From Symbiodinium natans (taxonomy: Eukaryota > Sar > Dinophyceae > Suessiales > Symbiodiniaceae): a stretch of 64,000 bases of DNA. The number at the start of each line of letters is the position of its first letter. Within the stretch, counting starts at the first letter, position 1. Location: positions 1,175,938 to 1,239,937 of the forward strand of contig CAJNDS010001335.1 of NCBI GenBank assembly GCA_905221605.1. The letters run 5' to 3'. The notes under the pieces were generated by a model that worked only from the letters and a program-made list of their open reading frames with translations, made no database searches and had not been told where the DNA came from. Made by a program: the position numbers and the translations under genes. This document shows, in pieces, positions 1-12,054 of the stretch.

Positions 1-772
1 AATGAGGGTGTCTGCTCTCTGGGTTTTGGGTTCAGGGTTTAGTGTTTAGGGTTTAGGGTTTAGGATTTAGGATTTAGGGATTCCCCCCCCCCCCCCCCCC
101 CCCCCCCCCAACAAAACAGCCTCCCCCTCTAAAAACTTAAGCCACCACGAACCACGCCTAACCTGAGCGAATCCCTTCTCAGCCCTACACTTTACAACCT
201 AACCCCAAGTCCCTGTACACACTGCCTGGCCCTAAACTTTACGACTTTAAACCACTTCCTTGGGGTGTTCAGGAGGCATCTAACAAGCCCAGCTCTGGCA
301 GAGAAAAACAGCAAAGCCTCAACCGGCTCTAAACCCTAAACCCTATACCTTAAACCCTAAACCCTAGGCCTAAAAGCCCTAAATCCCCAAAGCCCTAAAC
401 CCCTAAACCCTAAAACCCTAAAGCCTAAAACCCTAAACCCCAAGGCCGTAAAGCCCTCAAAATTCATGTTAGGGTTGGGGTTTAGGGTTAAGGGTTCAGG
501 GTTCAGGGTTCAGGGTTAGGGTTTAGGGTTTGGGGTTTAGGGGTTTAGGGGTTTAGGGTTTAGGGCTTAGGGAAGTTCATGTGCCTAGCTAGGGTAGGCT
601 TCTGAAGTCTAAACCGCGTGTAAAACACACAGAAGAGGGAGCTCTAAGCCTTCATCCTAAGCCCTATGAGGGTTTCGGGTTTAGGGTTTCGGGTTAAGGG
701 TTTAGGGTTTAGGGTTAGTACCCCTAAACCCTAAACCTGAAAACCCTACACACTCAACCTCAAAAAACCCAG

Positions 773-835
773 CGGCCTGTCGAGTCGAAACGAGACCAGC
801 TCGTTGACAAGTTGCTTGCCGATCTCCATCTCGAG
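773..835 (+). CDS. ABCG exon 1 of window: helical subdomain before signature
   Basis: Encodes KRDQLVDKLLADLHLE, matching the helix (VDELLxxLGLE) that precedes the ABC signature in ABCG proteins. Follows AG at 771-772 and ends at GAG before GTGCGC. AGG is repeated at the two ends of the following intron. Its own 5' boundary is uncertain because the base after AG is C. Confidence 0.7.
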
Positions 836-3800
836 GTGCGCTCACCAAGGTGGAGGTTTCAGGGTTAGGGTTGATAGGGTTGATAGGGTTTAGGGTTTAG
901 GGTATTTAGGGTTTAGGGTATTTAGGGTTTAGGGTATTTAGGGTTTAGGGTTTAGGGTTTAGGGTTTAGGGTTTAGGGTTTAGGGTTTATATAGTGTTGA
1001 GGAAGGAGGGTTCACTCCAAGACTACATGGGGGCTTGCGAAAATAAGGGGCCCCTAAAATAGAGCCCAAGTAACTAATTCCGGAAACCCCCAATGAATGG
1101 AAACCACTAGCCTGTATACACTAAGCCCCTAAACCCGAAAAAATGTAAACCCCTACACTGAGCCCCTAAAACCAAAATATACACCCCTAGAAAAAACACT
1201 ACACTGAAATCTATAACGATACTATCTTCAGAAGCCAGAGCCCTAAACAGCAAGAAGCTTGAATTCCAAAGCCCGAAGCAAAACTGCAAACTGATACGAA
1301 CTCCTGAACTACTCATTGCTAAGAACCCCCCAAGAACTAAAAAGCAATCCTCCTTATCAAGGCAATATAGGAATTTCCATTTTTTTTTTTTTTTTGGGGG
1401 GGGGGGGGGTTCCTAGGCAAATAGTAGCCCTAAACCCTAAACCCTAAACCCTAAACCCTAAACCCTAAACCCTAAACCCTAAACCCTAAACCCTAAACCC
1501 TAAACCCTAAACCCTAAACCCTAAACTACCAAAGAAAGCGCCAAGCCAGGACAGCCCGGTCATTGTCGGCGGTCCCCTGAAGAGTCTTGGCACGGATCTA
1601 AACCGTACACCCGAAACCCTGCTGAACCCTAAACCCTCTAAACCCTCTAAACCCTCTAAGCCCCCCTCAACCCTATATATAGCCAAGGAGAAGCTAAGCT
1701 CCTGCAAGCCCCTGTCTAGGTGAGGTCCGCGGAACCCGGAACGATTTGGGAGCGCCAAGGCCTTCCATCCTATCCCTAAACCCTAAACCCGAAACCCTAA
1801 ACCCTAAACTGCAAATTGTTACTGGGCTTGCCAAGGACCTTTAAACCCCAAACCCTAAACCCTAAGCCCAAGCCCGAAAACCCTAAACCCTAAGCCCCAA
1901 GCCGCAAGCCCTAAGTCCGAAACCCAAAACCCTTGGAGTCCAACCGAGGAAGGGTTTGTCTGGCGGTCAGCAGAAGCGTGTGGCCGTGGGCGTGGAGCGA
2001 CCCGGTGATAGCGTTTGGGGCATTGGGCATTGCGGGCCTGCTGGCCTAGCATTGGGGTTCAGAGTTTAGGGTTTGGTTTAGGGCTTAGGGCTTAGGGCTT
2101 AGGGCTTAGGGCTTAGGGCTTAGGGCTTAGGGCTTAGGGCTTAGGGCTTAGGGCTTAGGGCTTAGGGCTTAGGGCTTAGGGCTTAGGGCTTAGGGCTCAG
2201 GGCTTAGGGCTTAGGCCTGAGGGTTTAGGGTTTAGGGTTTAGGGTTTAGGGTTTAGGGTTTAGGGCTATTTGGGGCCTGACTATCATCCCTAAACCCTAA
2301 ACCCCAAGCCCTGAAACTATAGCAGGTTGATACGTAAGACCCCACACTAAGCAGGGTTTGTGAGCATCTCGTTCCACCTTGCGGTTCTACAAAGTGGGGC
2401 CCTAAACCCTAAACCCTAAACCCTAATTAAACCCTAATTAAACCCTAAACCCTAAACGACCCTCGGGGTTTCCTTCGGGACTTCGGGTAGACTTATAGTA
2501 ACTACAAAGTTGTCACTCCTCTAAAGGATGGTCTCTCTGGGGTCCTTCTGAACAGGCGGCCCCGATTACTTAGGGTACCCAAAATGGGACCAGAATTTTG
2601 AGGACTGACCAAGTAGGGTTACCCTAAACCCTAAACCCTAAACCCTAAACCCTAAACCCTAAACCCTAAACCCTAGGGTTGTGAGCATCTTCGCGGCCCT
2701 GCAAGCGGCCGAGGTTGATATCGAACCCGCAGATGCTGTTTCTAGACCCTCGGCGAACATCTGATTATGTAAAGCAGGGGTTTAGGGTTTAGGGTTTGGT
2801 TTAGGGTTTAGGGTTTAGGGTTCAGGGTTTAGGGTTTAGGGTTTAGGGTTTAGGGTTTAGGGTTTAGGGTTTAGGGTTTTGGGTTTTGGGTTTTGGGTTT
2901 TGGGGTTTAGGGTTGTATTTCTGTTTTTGGTGAGTGTATAGAAGGATCCTTTTCAATATTGGTGGGTGTGTATACCGGGTGTCCTTTTGGGGGTACAAGA
3001 AATATATACCATACTTCATGTGGGTTTAGGGCTTAGGGGTTAGGGTATAGGGTTTAGGGTTTAGGGTTTAGGTGGCATCGCTATACTAAGCATGGCTACA
3101 TCCCATTTGTTCGGGGTTTCGGGTTTTGGGGCACTGCTCGGTTGAGATGGTTTGTGTTTATTCTCGGAGAAAGCACCTCCACCAATGAATGTAATTGATA
3201 CCCCTGTACCTGGAGGTGCAGGGTACTTATAACCCCAACTGTCACTGTACTTGCAAGCCCCCCCCCCCCCCCCCAAGTATCGTCCTCTAAGTAGGGTATA
3301 AGTAGACTTATAAACAAATAGTACTGTACCTGCAAGCACCCTAAGTCCTCTAAGTAGGTTAGTATATAATAAGTAGACATGTAATCCGGGTTATATGTAC
3401 CCATGAACCTCCAAGCAGGGCTTAACCCTAAACCCTAAACCGCTGTAAGGCTTAGGGTTCCCCCATCACGCTAAGGGTAGTTACGTGGTCCCTTGGGCCA
3501 CCTCTCTTAAGTATCACGTCCAGGGTGACTACCGGATACCTTTTAGCAAGCCCCTAGCTTCTAGGGTTTAGGGTTTGCCCTAAGAACCCAGGGCCTTATT
3601 TTTTGGGTAGGTTACCTAGGACTCCCACAAGAGGCTTGATTAGTCCTCGAAGAAGCTTAACCGAAAGCCAAACTTTAAACCCCAACCCTACATACGTGCC
3701 ATGCCCCACGCCCTGAGCCCTGAACCCCAAATCCAAAAACTGAACTGTAACATAGACCAAAACCCCAAACCACCCTAACAACAGCCCACCGCAAGGACCC

Positions 3801-6800
3801 CCTAAACCCTAAGCCCTAGGCCCTAAACCCTAAACCCTCAGCCCTAAACCCTAAACCCTTCTCTATTCCTAGGCTACTCTGGTAACTATGAACCCCAAAC
3901 AGCATGCATGCGGCTTTTCATCTTCATCAGACCTCCCGAAAACCCCCCAAGCACAAAATCCCAAGCCCTAACCTTAAACCCTAAACCCTAAACCCTAAAC
4001 CTTAAACTCTAAACCCTAAACCCTAAACCTTAAACCCTAAACCCTAAGCCCCTAAATCCTAAACCGTTAGTAGATCCCAACCACCCCGAAAAGCAGCCAC
4101 TACGTCCCTGAACCCTAAGTATAGACTCTGAATAGTCAACCCCTAAACCCCACACCCTAAACCCCAACCCCTTAACCCCAAACCATAAACCCCAAACCCT
4201 GAACCCTAAACCCAAAACCCTAAACCCCAAACCCTAAACCCCAAACCCTAAACCCTAAACCCCAAACCCAAACCCTAAACCCCAAACCCTAGACCCCAAA
4301 CCCTAAACCCCTGTGGCTTGTGCGTGTCGAGGATGAGCCGCTCAGCGGGCTGGATTCCTACAATGCCTTCACGCTGATGCGGCTCGGGTTGAAATGTCTC
4401 GGGTTTAGGGTTTAGGGCTTAAGGTTTAGGGTTTAAGGTTTTAGGGTCTAGGGTTAAGGGTTTAGGATTGAAGGTTTTAGGGTCTACCCAAAGGCTCCTA
4501 ATGTTTGGGTTCGTTCTAGGGGGTTCAAGCATACTACCCGGAACATGTACTGAATAGGAGCCTTCGGGTAGGGATAGGGGTCGGGTTTGGGGCTTTAGGG
4601 TTTTCAATCGCTTGCTTTGGGTTGTAAAGTTCTTGGGTTTTGGGGTTCCCACATCCCTGAACCCTAAACCCTCTACCACGCCTCCATGCGCCTTTCCCAG
4701 GATGCCCAGTAGTGCCCTAAATCCTAAACCCTAAATCCTAAACCCTAAACCCTAAACCCTAAACCCTAAACCCTTGTTTGGGGGGGAATCCCTCTCCTGA
4801 AGTTGAGCCCCGAAAGCCTGAATCGGTTTAGGGTTTAGGGTTACCCTCCCTAAACCCTAAAACATTTGCGATTCAGGGCTTGCTCGCCCCTCGCTGTGTG
4901 CTAAACCCTAAACCCTAGCCCTAAACCCCAAACCCCAAACCCCAAACCCTAAACCCTAAACCCTAAACCCTAAACCCTAAACCCTAAACCCTAAACCTTC
5001 CCTGCAGGACTACAGGGGAAAAGGGGGGGGGGGGGAGTGGGAGGCCACGTTCGGCTGGTTCGGGGACGAGGGCTGGGTGTTAGGGTTTAGGGTTTAGGGC
5101 TAGGGTTTAGGGCTTGGGTGTTAGGGGGGTAAAGGGTCAAGCCTGATGAAGGGAAGGTTCCTGGCTGAACCCTAAACCCTAGGGTTTAGGGTTTTGGGTT
5201 TTGGTTTAGGGCTGCGAGGTGGCACAGGAAAAAGAGCACCGTAGGAAGCTTCTGGCTTTCTAGCCCCATGTCCCACACATGGGCTTTTGAGTTTTGGGGC
5301 TTAGGGTGTCGCTCCCACAGGTATCTACATTCAAGGTTTTTTCCCCACAATGCCACTGCAACTGATTCCAGTTGCTCAGTGCTTCTGGCCCCAGCACAAT
5401 AATCAGCTGTTCTGAAGCCCTAGATACCCTGGCTGCACAAAATACCCTAAACCCTAAGTCCCTAACTACCCGAATTTCACCAAATTTCCCTCAACCCTAA
5501 ACCCGAACCCTAAACCCTAAAGCCTAAACCGTGACCCTAATTGCCCTCAACAATGTGAATCTGATCACAAACTACGGTGGGGGGGGGGGGAGGGGGGGGG
5601 ATGTTGGGGGCTCGGGAACCCCTACTACTTGGAGGTTCATGGTACTTAGTAACCAATTCTTACTAGCCCAGTGGTAGCCTTCACCCTTTCTTTGGTTTTG
5701 GGTGCCCTTATCATAATATTAATATGGTTACTGGGCTACTAAGAATTATTACTGTACTCATAACCCACTTATACGCCCCTTGAGTGTCCTAATATAATTA
5801 CAAGTACAGTTATAAGTACGGTTATAATTGGTTAATTAGTGCCATGAACCCCTATTAGTTAAGGCACACGCTGAACAGCCTGGCGCAGACTGGGGTTCCG
5901 GTCGTCATGACGCTGCTCGGCTCATTTAGGGTTTAGGGTTTAGGGTTGAGGGAGACCCCCCCCCCCCCAAAAAAAAAAAAAAAAAAACAGAACTACGAAC
6001 AAAATCGAAAAGGTGCTTGCAATCAGCATTGCGAGTTCCGCAAAAGCTAGTTGGGATCTTTGTTTGTGTTGCTCCCAGGATACATTCAAATACTTGAACG
6101 TGAGTGGTTCAATCCAGCCAAATATTTCAGGACTTGTCGGGTTGCCCTTCGCGACTGCAAGCAGGTTCGCCTATCGCCACGTTCTTCGCCCAACTTTGCT
6201 CCAGCTCCACCCCCCCCCCCCCCCATTTCGGAGATGCTTTGGGGGAACGCTTAACCCTCAACCCTTAACAGGTTTAGGGCTTAGGGCTAAGGGCTTGTTA
6301 AAGCCTAAATTCCTGGACTAAACCTAGATCCTAAACCCTAAACCCTACCCTAAACCCTAAACCCTCATTAAAACCCCCTAAACTCTGTACAAACCCAGAC
6401 TCTAAACCCCTACACTCCACAGTAACACGCCCGGAATCAACACGAAGCGTTTAGGGTTTGTCAAGCCCCTAAGGCCCCAAGCCCAAAACGCCCAAACCCC
6501 TGAGCCCTTGACTCCGCAACCCGAAGACCATATAGGGTTTAGGGTTTGGAGTTTGGGGTTGAGGATTTAGGGTTTAGGGCTTTCTGAACACACTCTACGC
6601 ACTGGATTCCCCAGCCATCCAAGAAAGTCCCCCTCAACTCTCCACTTTGTATACCAGCGTATATACCTATATGTACACATAAGGGTTTATCAAACGTTTA
6701 CCCCCAAACCCTAAACCCTAAACCCTAAACCCTAAACCCTAAACCCTAAACCCTAAACCCTAAACCCTAAACCCTAAACCCTAAACACAGTCACCGGGCC

Positions 6801-9800
6801 GAGGCTACACCAGCCGAGCTCAGAGATCTATGACCTCATCGACGATGTCATTTTTCTGCTCCTGGCCAGAAGCCCTAAACCCTAAACCCGGGTTTAGGGT
6901 TTAGGGTTTAGGGTTTAGGGTTTAGGGTTTAGGGTTTAGGGCAAGATAATCCCACCCCGCACACATCTCTGAGATACCCTGGCCCGAATCTTGGTGTTCA
7001 GGGCTTAGGCTTCGGGGGCGGTGCTACCTTCATGCCCTACGAGGTGGAAGTTGCGCGGTGTAGGGTTTTGGATTTAGCGTTTAGGGTTTAGGGTTTAGGA
7101 AGCGTTTTGGGGTTTGCTTGAGGTTTTACGGTTTAGCTTTGGGTCTTAGGGTTTAGGGTTTTGGGCTCGAAGCCCCGAAATCGGTCTTGAACCTCAAGCC
7201 CTAAGCTGTAACCCTAAACCCCAGCGGCTACCTAGTAAATCCTAAACCCTAAACCCTGGCACAGACAAACCGAAGTCTTGAGGGCACGATTTGTTATAGG
7301 GTCCAGGTGCTACTTAGACTTCAATACATTAGGCTAAAAATAGCCCTAAAACCTAAACCCTAAACCCTAAACCCTATGCGGTCGTTGGGCCATGTAATAA
7401 GAGCCCTTTGAGCGATCCCTCCCCTTGCTGCCCCTAAACCCAAACCCCTAAACCCTAACCCCTAAACCCTAAACCCTAACCCTAAACCCTATACCCTATA
7501 CCCTATACCCTATACCCTATACCCATATTTTGGCTGATGCCATTCATATGCTTTCGCGGCGTTCTAATGCTGGATCTGTCTGGGGAGAACCCCTTAGAAC
7601 TATTGACAAAGATTTGGTTTTTGTGTAAGCAGAATGAATGATGCTTCTCCAACACCGGCTGGCCTGTCCTGCACGCCCCTGTTGCTGCAGCTTCCATCCC
7701 ATGGGGAGATGCAGCTTCGATCAAAGAAGTGCACAGTCCAGTCTACTCTTGGAAATGAAGTTGTTTCATTCAGTTCTCTTATTGGTCAAACGTCATGATC
7801 ATTTCCAATCAAAACAAGTGATTTCTAGAAGATGGAAAATGCCATTAATTGTTCTCCAGAGAGCATTTATTGCGCTTTCATGCTGTTCATTCGTATGTTC
7901 TTTGCACTCATTATAAATATACTGCATGAATGAATCAGCGATTGTAGCGCGCAAAAAGCCCTTCCAAATGAATCTTCCTCATGTGCCAAGAATGCCCTCA
8001 GCATGTGACGCTCGAAGAATGTCTGGCTGAGCTTTTCGGAGTGAGGTAGCCCAGCGTCTGCGCTAAGTTGATGGAAGTGTCAGCGCTTTAACAATATCTT
8101 GACAGGTGAAGACAGAGCGCAAAGACAACCATACTAATATAGCACGTTGAATGGGGTTGCACGCATGCTTTGTAATCCCGCGTAGGATCGTTTCCTTTTG
8201 TACGCCACCAATCTCATGATACCTCAACTGCCCAAGGGTCCGTCCATGAAAGAGCACCCATCAAACCTTGAGACCTGAGGGTGGCTTTCATGTGCCCTTA
8301 TACAGAGGAGGTTATTGGGTGATCAAGCGAACCTCAAACGGCACATGGTAGCCCAGCGGTACCCGTTACCCTTTTGGGTATAGGTTGCTTTTTTAAGGTT
8401 ACTGGACTACCAAGGGTATTTTTCCAGCCCAGAGCAAAGTGTAAAGCTGAAAGACAGCGTAAGATCGTGAATTATCTTCGCAAGTGATCGAAGTAAATAA
8501 GGAAACGAAGTCAAAGAAATGAACGCAGCTTCGTTGTGAACACCCTGGTAAGAATATCGTACCACGGGCGAAGATGAGGGTTCTTATGGCGCCCGCGCTG
8601 TTAAGCGCACGGACGTGTCATTCATCTCTCTCACTATTGTTCCACAGCCTTGTTCACCCATCAGACCTTGAGACCCGCAACGCCTTTTCTGGATAACGCT
8701 CGCTGGGGCTGCAACGAGATGCAGTCTTCTGTCTTCATCTCGAGGTCTAGGGTCAAGATGTAGAAAAGGTCGTGAATGAAGGGCCCCATGAAACATCTTC
8801 AGAATGGGCCCCTAATCTCAGAATAAAGCCCGTGAACGCAATGAACGGGGCATGAAGATAACCAAAACCCTTTTAAATGTATCTGAGAAGCACAATGACC
8901 GAAAAGGCCGTATATTTTCATATTAATTTCATGGGGCCCTTTCCCCTTTAATGAAGTGGGAAAAGCACCATGTTTGAACAAGGGCGCCACAAAACGAATT
9001 ACAAAGGGCTCCTGGCATCATATCCATATGCGCCGAAAGAATAATAGTAATGCCGGGTGAATAAATATACGTGCGCGACCAAATTATAGTCGTGTGCGTC
9101 ATTCACTCTGTTCACTCCTTACGTCTTATTCTTAGTTCATTAATGTTCTACCTCATATAGCCGTATACGCGTGCACTAATGGATAGCTTATATTAGCACT
9201 CGACAAAATACTTGCGTGAAAAGATGCTGTCTTGGGTCGTTTTGCGGACGACCCTGAACTTCCGAAATTGACTGGGGTGGAATTTCGGGTTTAGGGGTTT
9301 AGTGTCAGTATTCAAACCCCTAAACCCTTAGACCCTAAACCTTAAACCCCACAACCCGAACTCTTCCACACGTCTCTCAGGATCAAGGGCGAGGTGGTCT
9401 ACCAGGGACCACGCACCCAGCTAGTCAACCACTTCGCTCAGCTTGGCGCCTTGGCACTGCTGACTGTTTGGGGGTTTAGAGAGTCTAATCCCTAAACCCT
9501 AAACACCAACCCTCGAAGCCTAAACCCGAAGCCCCAAACCGTGAACCGTAAACCTTACACCCCAAACCCTGTGCGCTGAGCCTTAAATCGCAACCCCTAA
9601 ACCTTAAACCCAGAAGCCCCAAACCCCCAAAACCCCTAAGCCCTGAAACCAAGCCCTGCAAGACGTCGCTGTCGTGGTCGAGGCTTTTACTGCCCCCAGA
9701 ACCACAATCCCGCGGACTACGTGATGTTCCTGATTCAGAAGGTGGGTTAGGGGTTTAGGGTTTAGGATTCAGAGTTTAGGGTTCAGGGCTCTGGGTTCAG

Positions 9801-12023
9801 AGTTTTTTGTTTATGGCGTAGGTTCAGGGTTTAACCCAAAGCCTCAAACTCCAAGCCCTATGAACCCTACAAACCTCAAACCCCAAACCGACAACCTAAA
9901 CCAAGCCCCAAATCCTAGGCCCTCGAACTCGCAAGCCACCAACTGAATGCCTGAAGCCCGAAGCCCTTCGACTCTTCAAGCCCTCCCAGGGTAAACCCTT
10001 CATCGACCCAAGCCCCAAAACCCGAAACCCGAAACCCTAAACCCTCAACCCTAAACCCCTTAATCAACCTACGCCCACAACCTTGAACCTCCTCGTCCCT
10101 CCAAAGCCCCGGAAAACCCGACGCATGAAACCCATGGAGCTGACTTGGAAGGAGGGGTGGAGTTAGGGTTTAGGGGTTAGGGTTTAGGGTTTAGGGTTTC
10201 GGGTTTAGGGTTCAGGGTTTAGGGTTCAGGGGGTGGGGTTGATGGGGCTGTTGGTTCTAGGGTCTAGGGTTAGCGGGTTTTAGGGCTCAGGACTTCGAAG
10301 CCCGGTACAGAAGTTGTAGGGCCCCCTCAGTGCTTTTCCGGCTTTACTTGACTTTAAGTGTTTAGAGCCTTTAGGGCGCTCTATAGAATCCAACCGAATT
10401 GCCTGCTGGTGAGCCAAAGGCGCTGTTCACCTCGCCCCAAGATTTGACCATGGTGTCGGGTTTCGGGTTGCGCAGCTGTGCAAGCGAGGAGCGAGCACGC
10501 AACAACCCTAAATCCCAAAAACATTGCCTCAAAGCTCTACGACTCTACCAGCCTTCCAAAAAGCCTGAACGCCTTAAGCCCTTCAAAGCTCATAAGAACC
10601 AGCTCTGAGCTGCAAGCCGTTGAAGACGACCCCCCTAAACCTTAAACCCTAAACCCTCCCCCCCCCCCCCGGCCAAACCCTAAACCCTCAACCCCAAAAG
10701 CCTAGAAAGCTGCAAGGAGTCGGATGACACCGTCGCCCACATGATCAGCAACTTGGGTTTAGGGTTTAGGGGTTTAGTTTAGGGGTTTTGGGGTTTTGGG
10801 GTTCTGGGGTTTTGGGGTTTTGGGGTTTTGGGGTTTTGGGGTTTTGGGGTTTTGGGGTTTTGGGGTTTTGGGGTTTTGGGGTTTTGGGGTTTTGGGGTTT
10901 TGGGGTTGTGGGGTTGTGGGGTTGTGGGGTTGGGGGTTTTTTTGGGGTTTTGGGGTTTTGGGGTTTTGGGGTTTTGGGGTTTTGGGGTTTTGGGGTTTTG
11001 GGGTTTTGGGGTTTTGGGGTTTTGGGCTTAGGGGCTTAGGGGCTTAGGGGCTTAGGGGCTTAGGGGCTTAGGGGCCTAGGGTTTAGGGTTTAGGGTTTAG
11101 GGTTTAGGGTTTAGGGTTTAGGGTTCCCGAACCCAATCCCTGTAAACCCGATAAACCCTAAACCTTAAACTGAAAACCCTAAATTCTGGCAACTTTGCGT
11201 AGCCTACTGGGCACAGCTTGCACACCTTTCATGCCAGGAAGCATGGCACGCATCATGCTACAAAGCTGTGGCCGACGGTGCTGGTTCACCCAGCTTACAT
11301 GTGCTTCAAACCTTGCGAACATTCAAGTAAGACAGCCGGGTTGTTTGAGACGTTCACGATTTAGGCAGTATTGGCTTATGCACAAAAACTGAAGTCATTC
11401 CCCCCTGTGCAGGTCACACGGTCATGGAGCACTTGGGGGCCTAAGCCCTGAATCCTACAGCCACTGCTAAGTTGAGTGTAAATCAACCCTACGCACAGTT
11501 GCAGGGCTTAGGTTTCCTAAGTTTTAGGGTGTAGGCTTGTACTTGCTGTTTCCGAATTTATCCTGAGCCCAACACAGAGATTCCTGCATCCCCGCAAACC
11601 CAATTTAGGGTTTAGAGCCTTAGGAGCCCTAAGCCCTAAACCCTAAACGCTTTATTGGGGACAGCTACCCGGAGAGCCCACCAAGAGCTCTTCATGAAGG
11701 GTTTATCCTTCAAGCCCTTGTGAGGACCGACCGCAAACCCTAAACCCTAAAAGGTCGAGTTAAGGGGTCTATACCGTAACCCAGGGTTTAGGGTTTAGTT
11801 TAGGGGGTTTAGGGTTTAGGGTTTAATGGACCTTCAAACCTCACCTTGACCTTTTTGTTGGGGGTGTAGGGCTGGATGCATTTTAAGGTTTAGGGTTTAA
11901 GGTTTGGGTTTTTGGTTCTAAGGTTTCTTTGATGGTGCGAAAGAAGCGCCGTGGGTCTAAGGGTAGGTTCATGGTCCCTTACTCTGGTCCCTTGCCTCCT
12001 TCAAAGGGTCTTTCTGTAACCTC

Positions 12024-12054
<31 letters not shown>

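Larger units (their letters stand above)
7530..9290. other. Long intronic stretch without telomere-like repeats
   Basis: About 1.7 kb of ordinary-composition sequence inside the ABCG intron between 6869 and 9381. No frame over 92 codons, no family recognised. It contains a family B element and a GGGCCCCATGAAA inverted repeat. Could be a decayed insertion. Confidence 0.6.

Noticed and set aside
1-1000. A true chromosome end (telomere) at the left edge
   Set aside because: Tracts switch orientation repeatedly and the same repeats continue through the whole window, within gene introns.
5037-5080. Exon-like reading EATFGWFGDEGW
   Set aside because: It lies in the intron between TLM and HTLNSLAQTG, which join in frame directly; no place for it in the ABCG order.
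6995-7060. Reading GGGATFMPYEVEVAR resembling the segment after the H-loop
   Set aside because: The island at 9381 (GEVVYQGPRTQLVNHF) matches that position far better and joins in frame.
10788-11047. Gly/Phe/Trp-rich open frames of 67-83 codons in three registers
   Set aside because: They are read-through of the TTTTGGGG array; all frames are open because the repeat has no stop codon.
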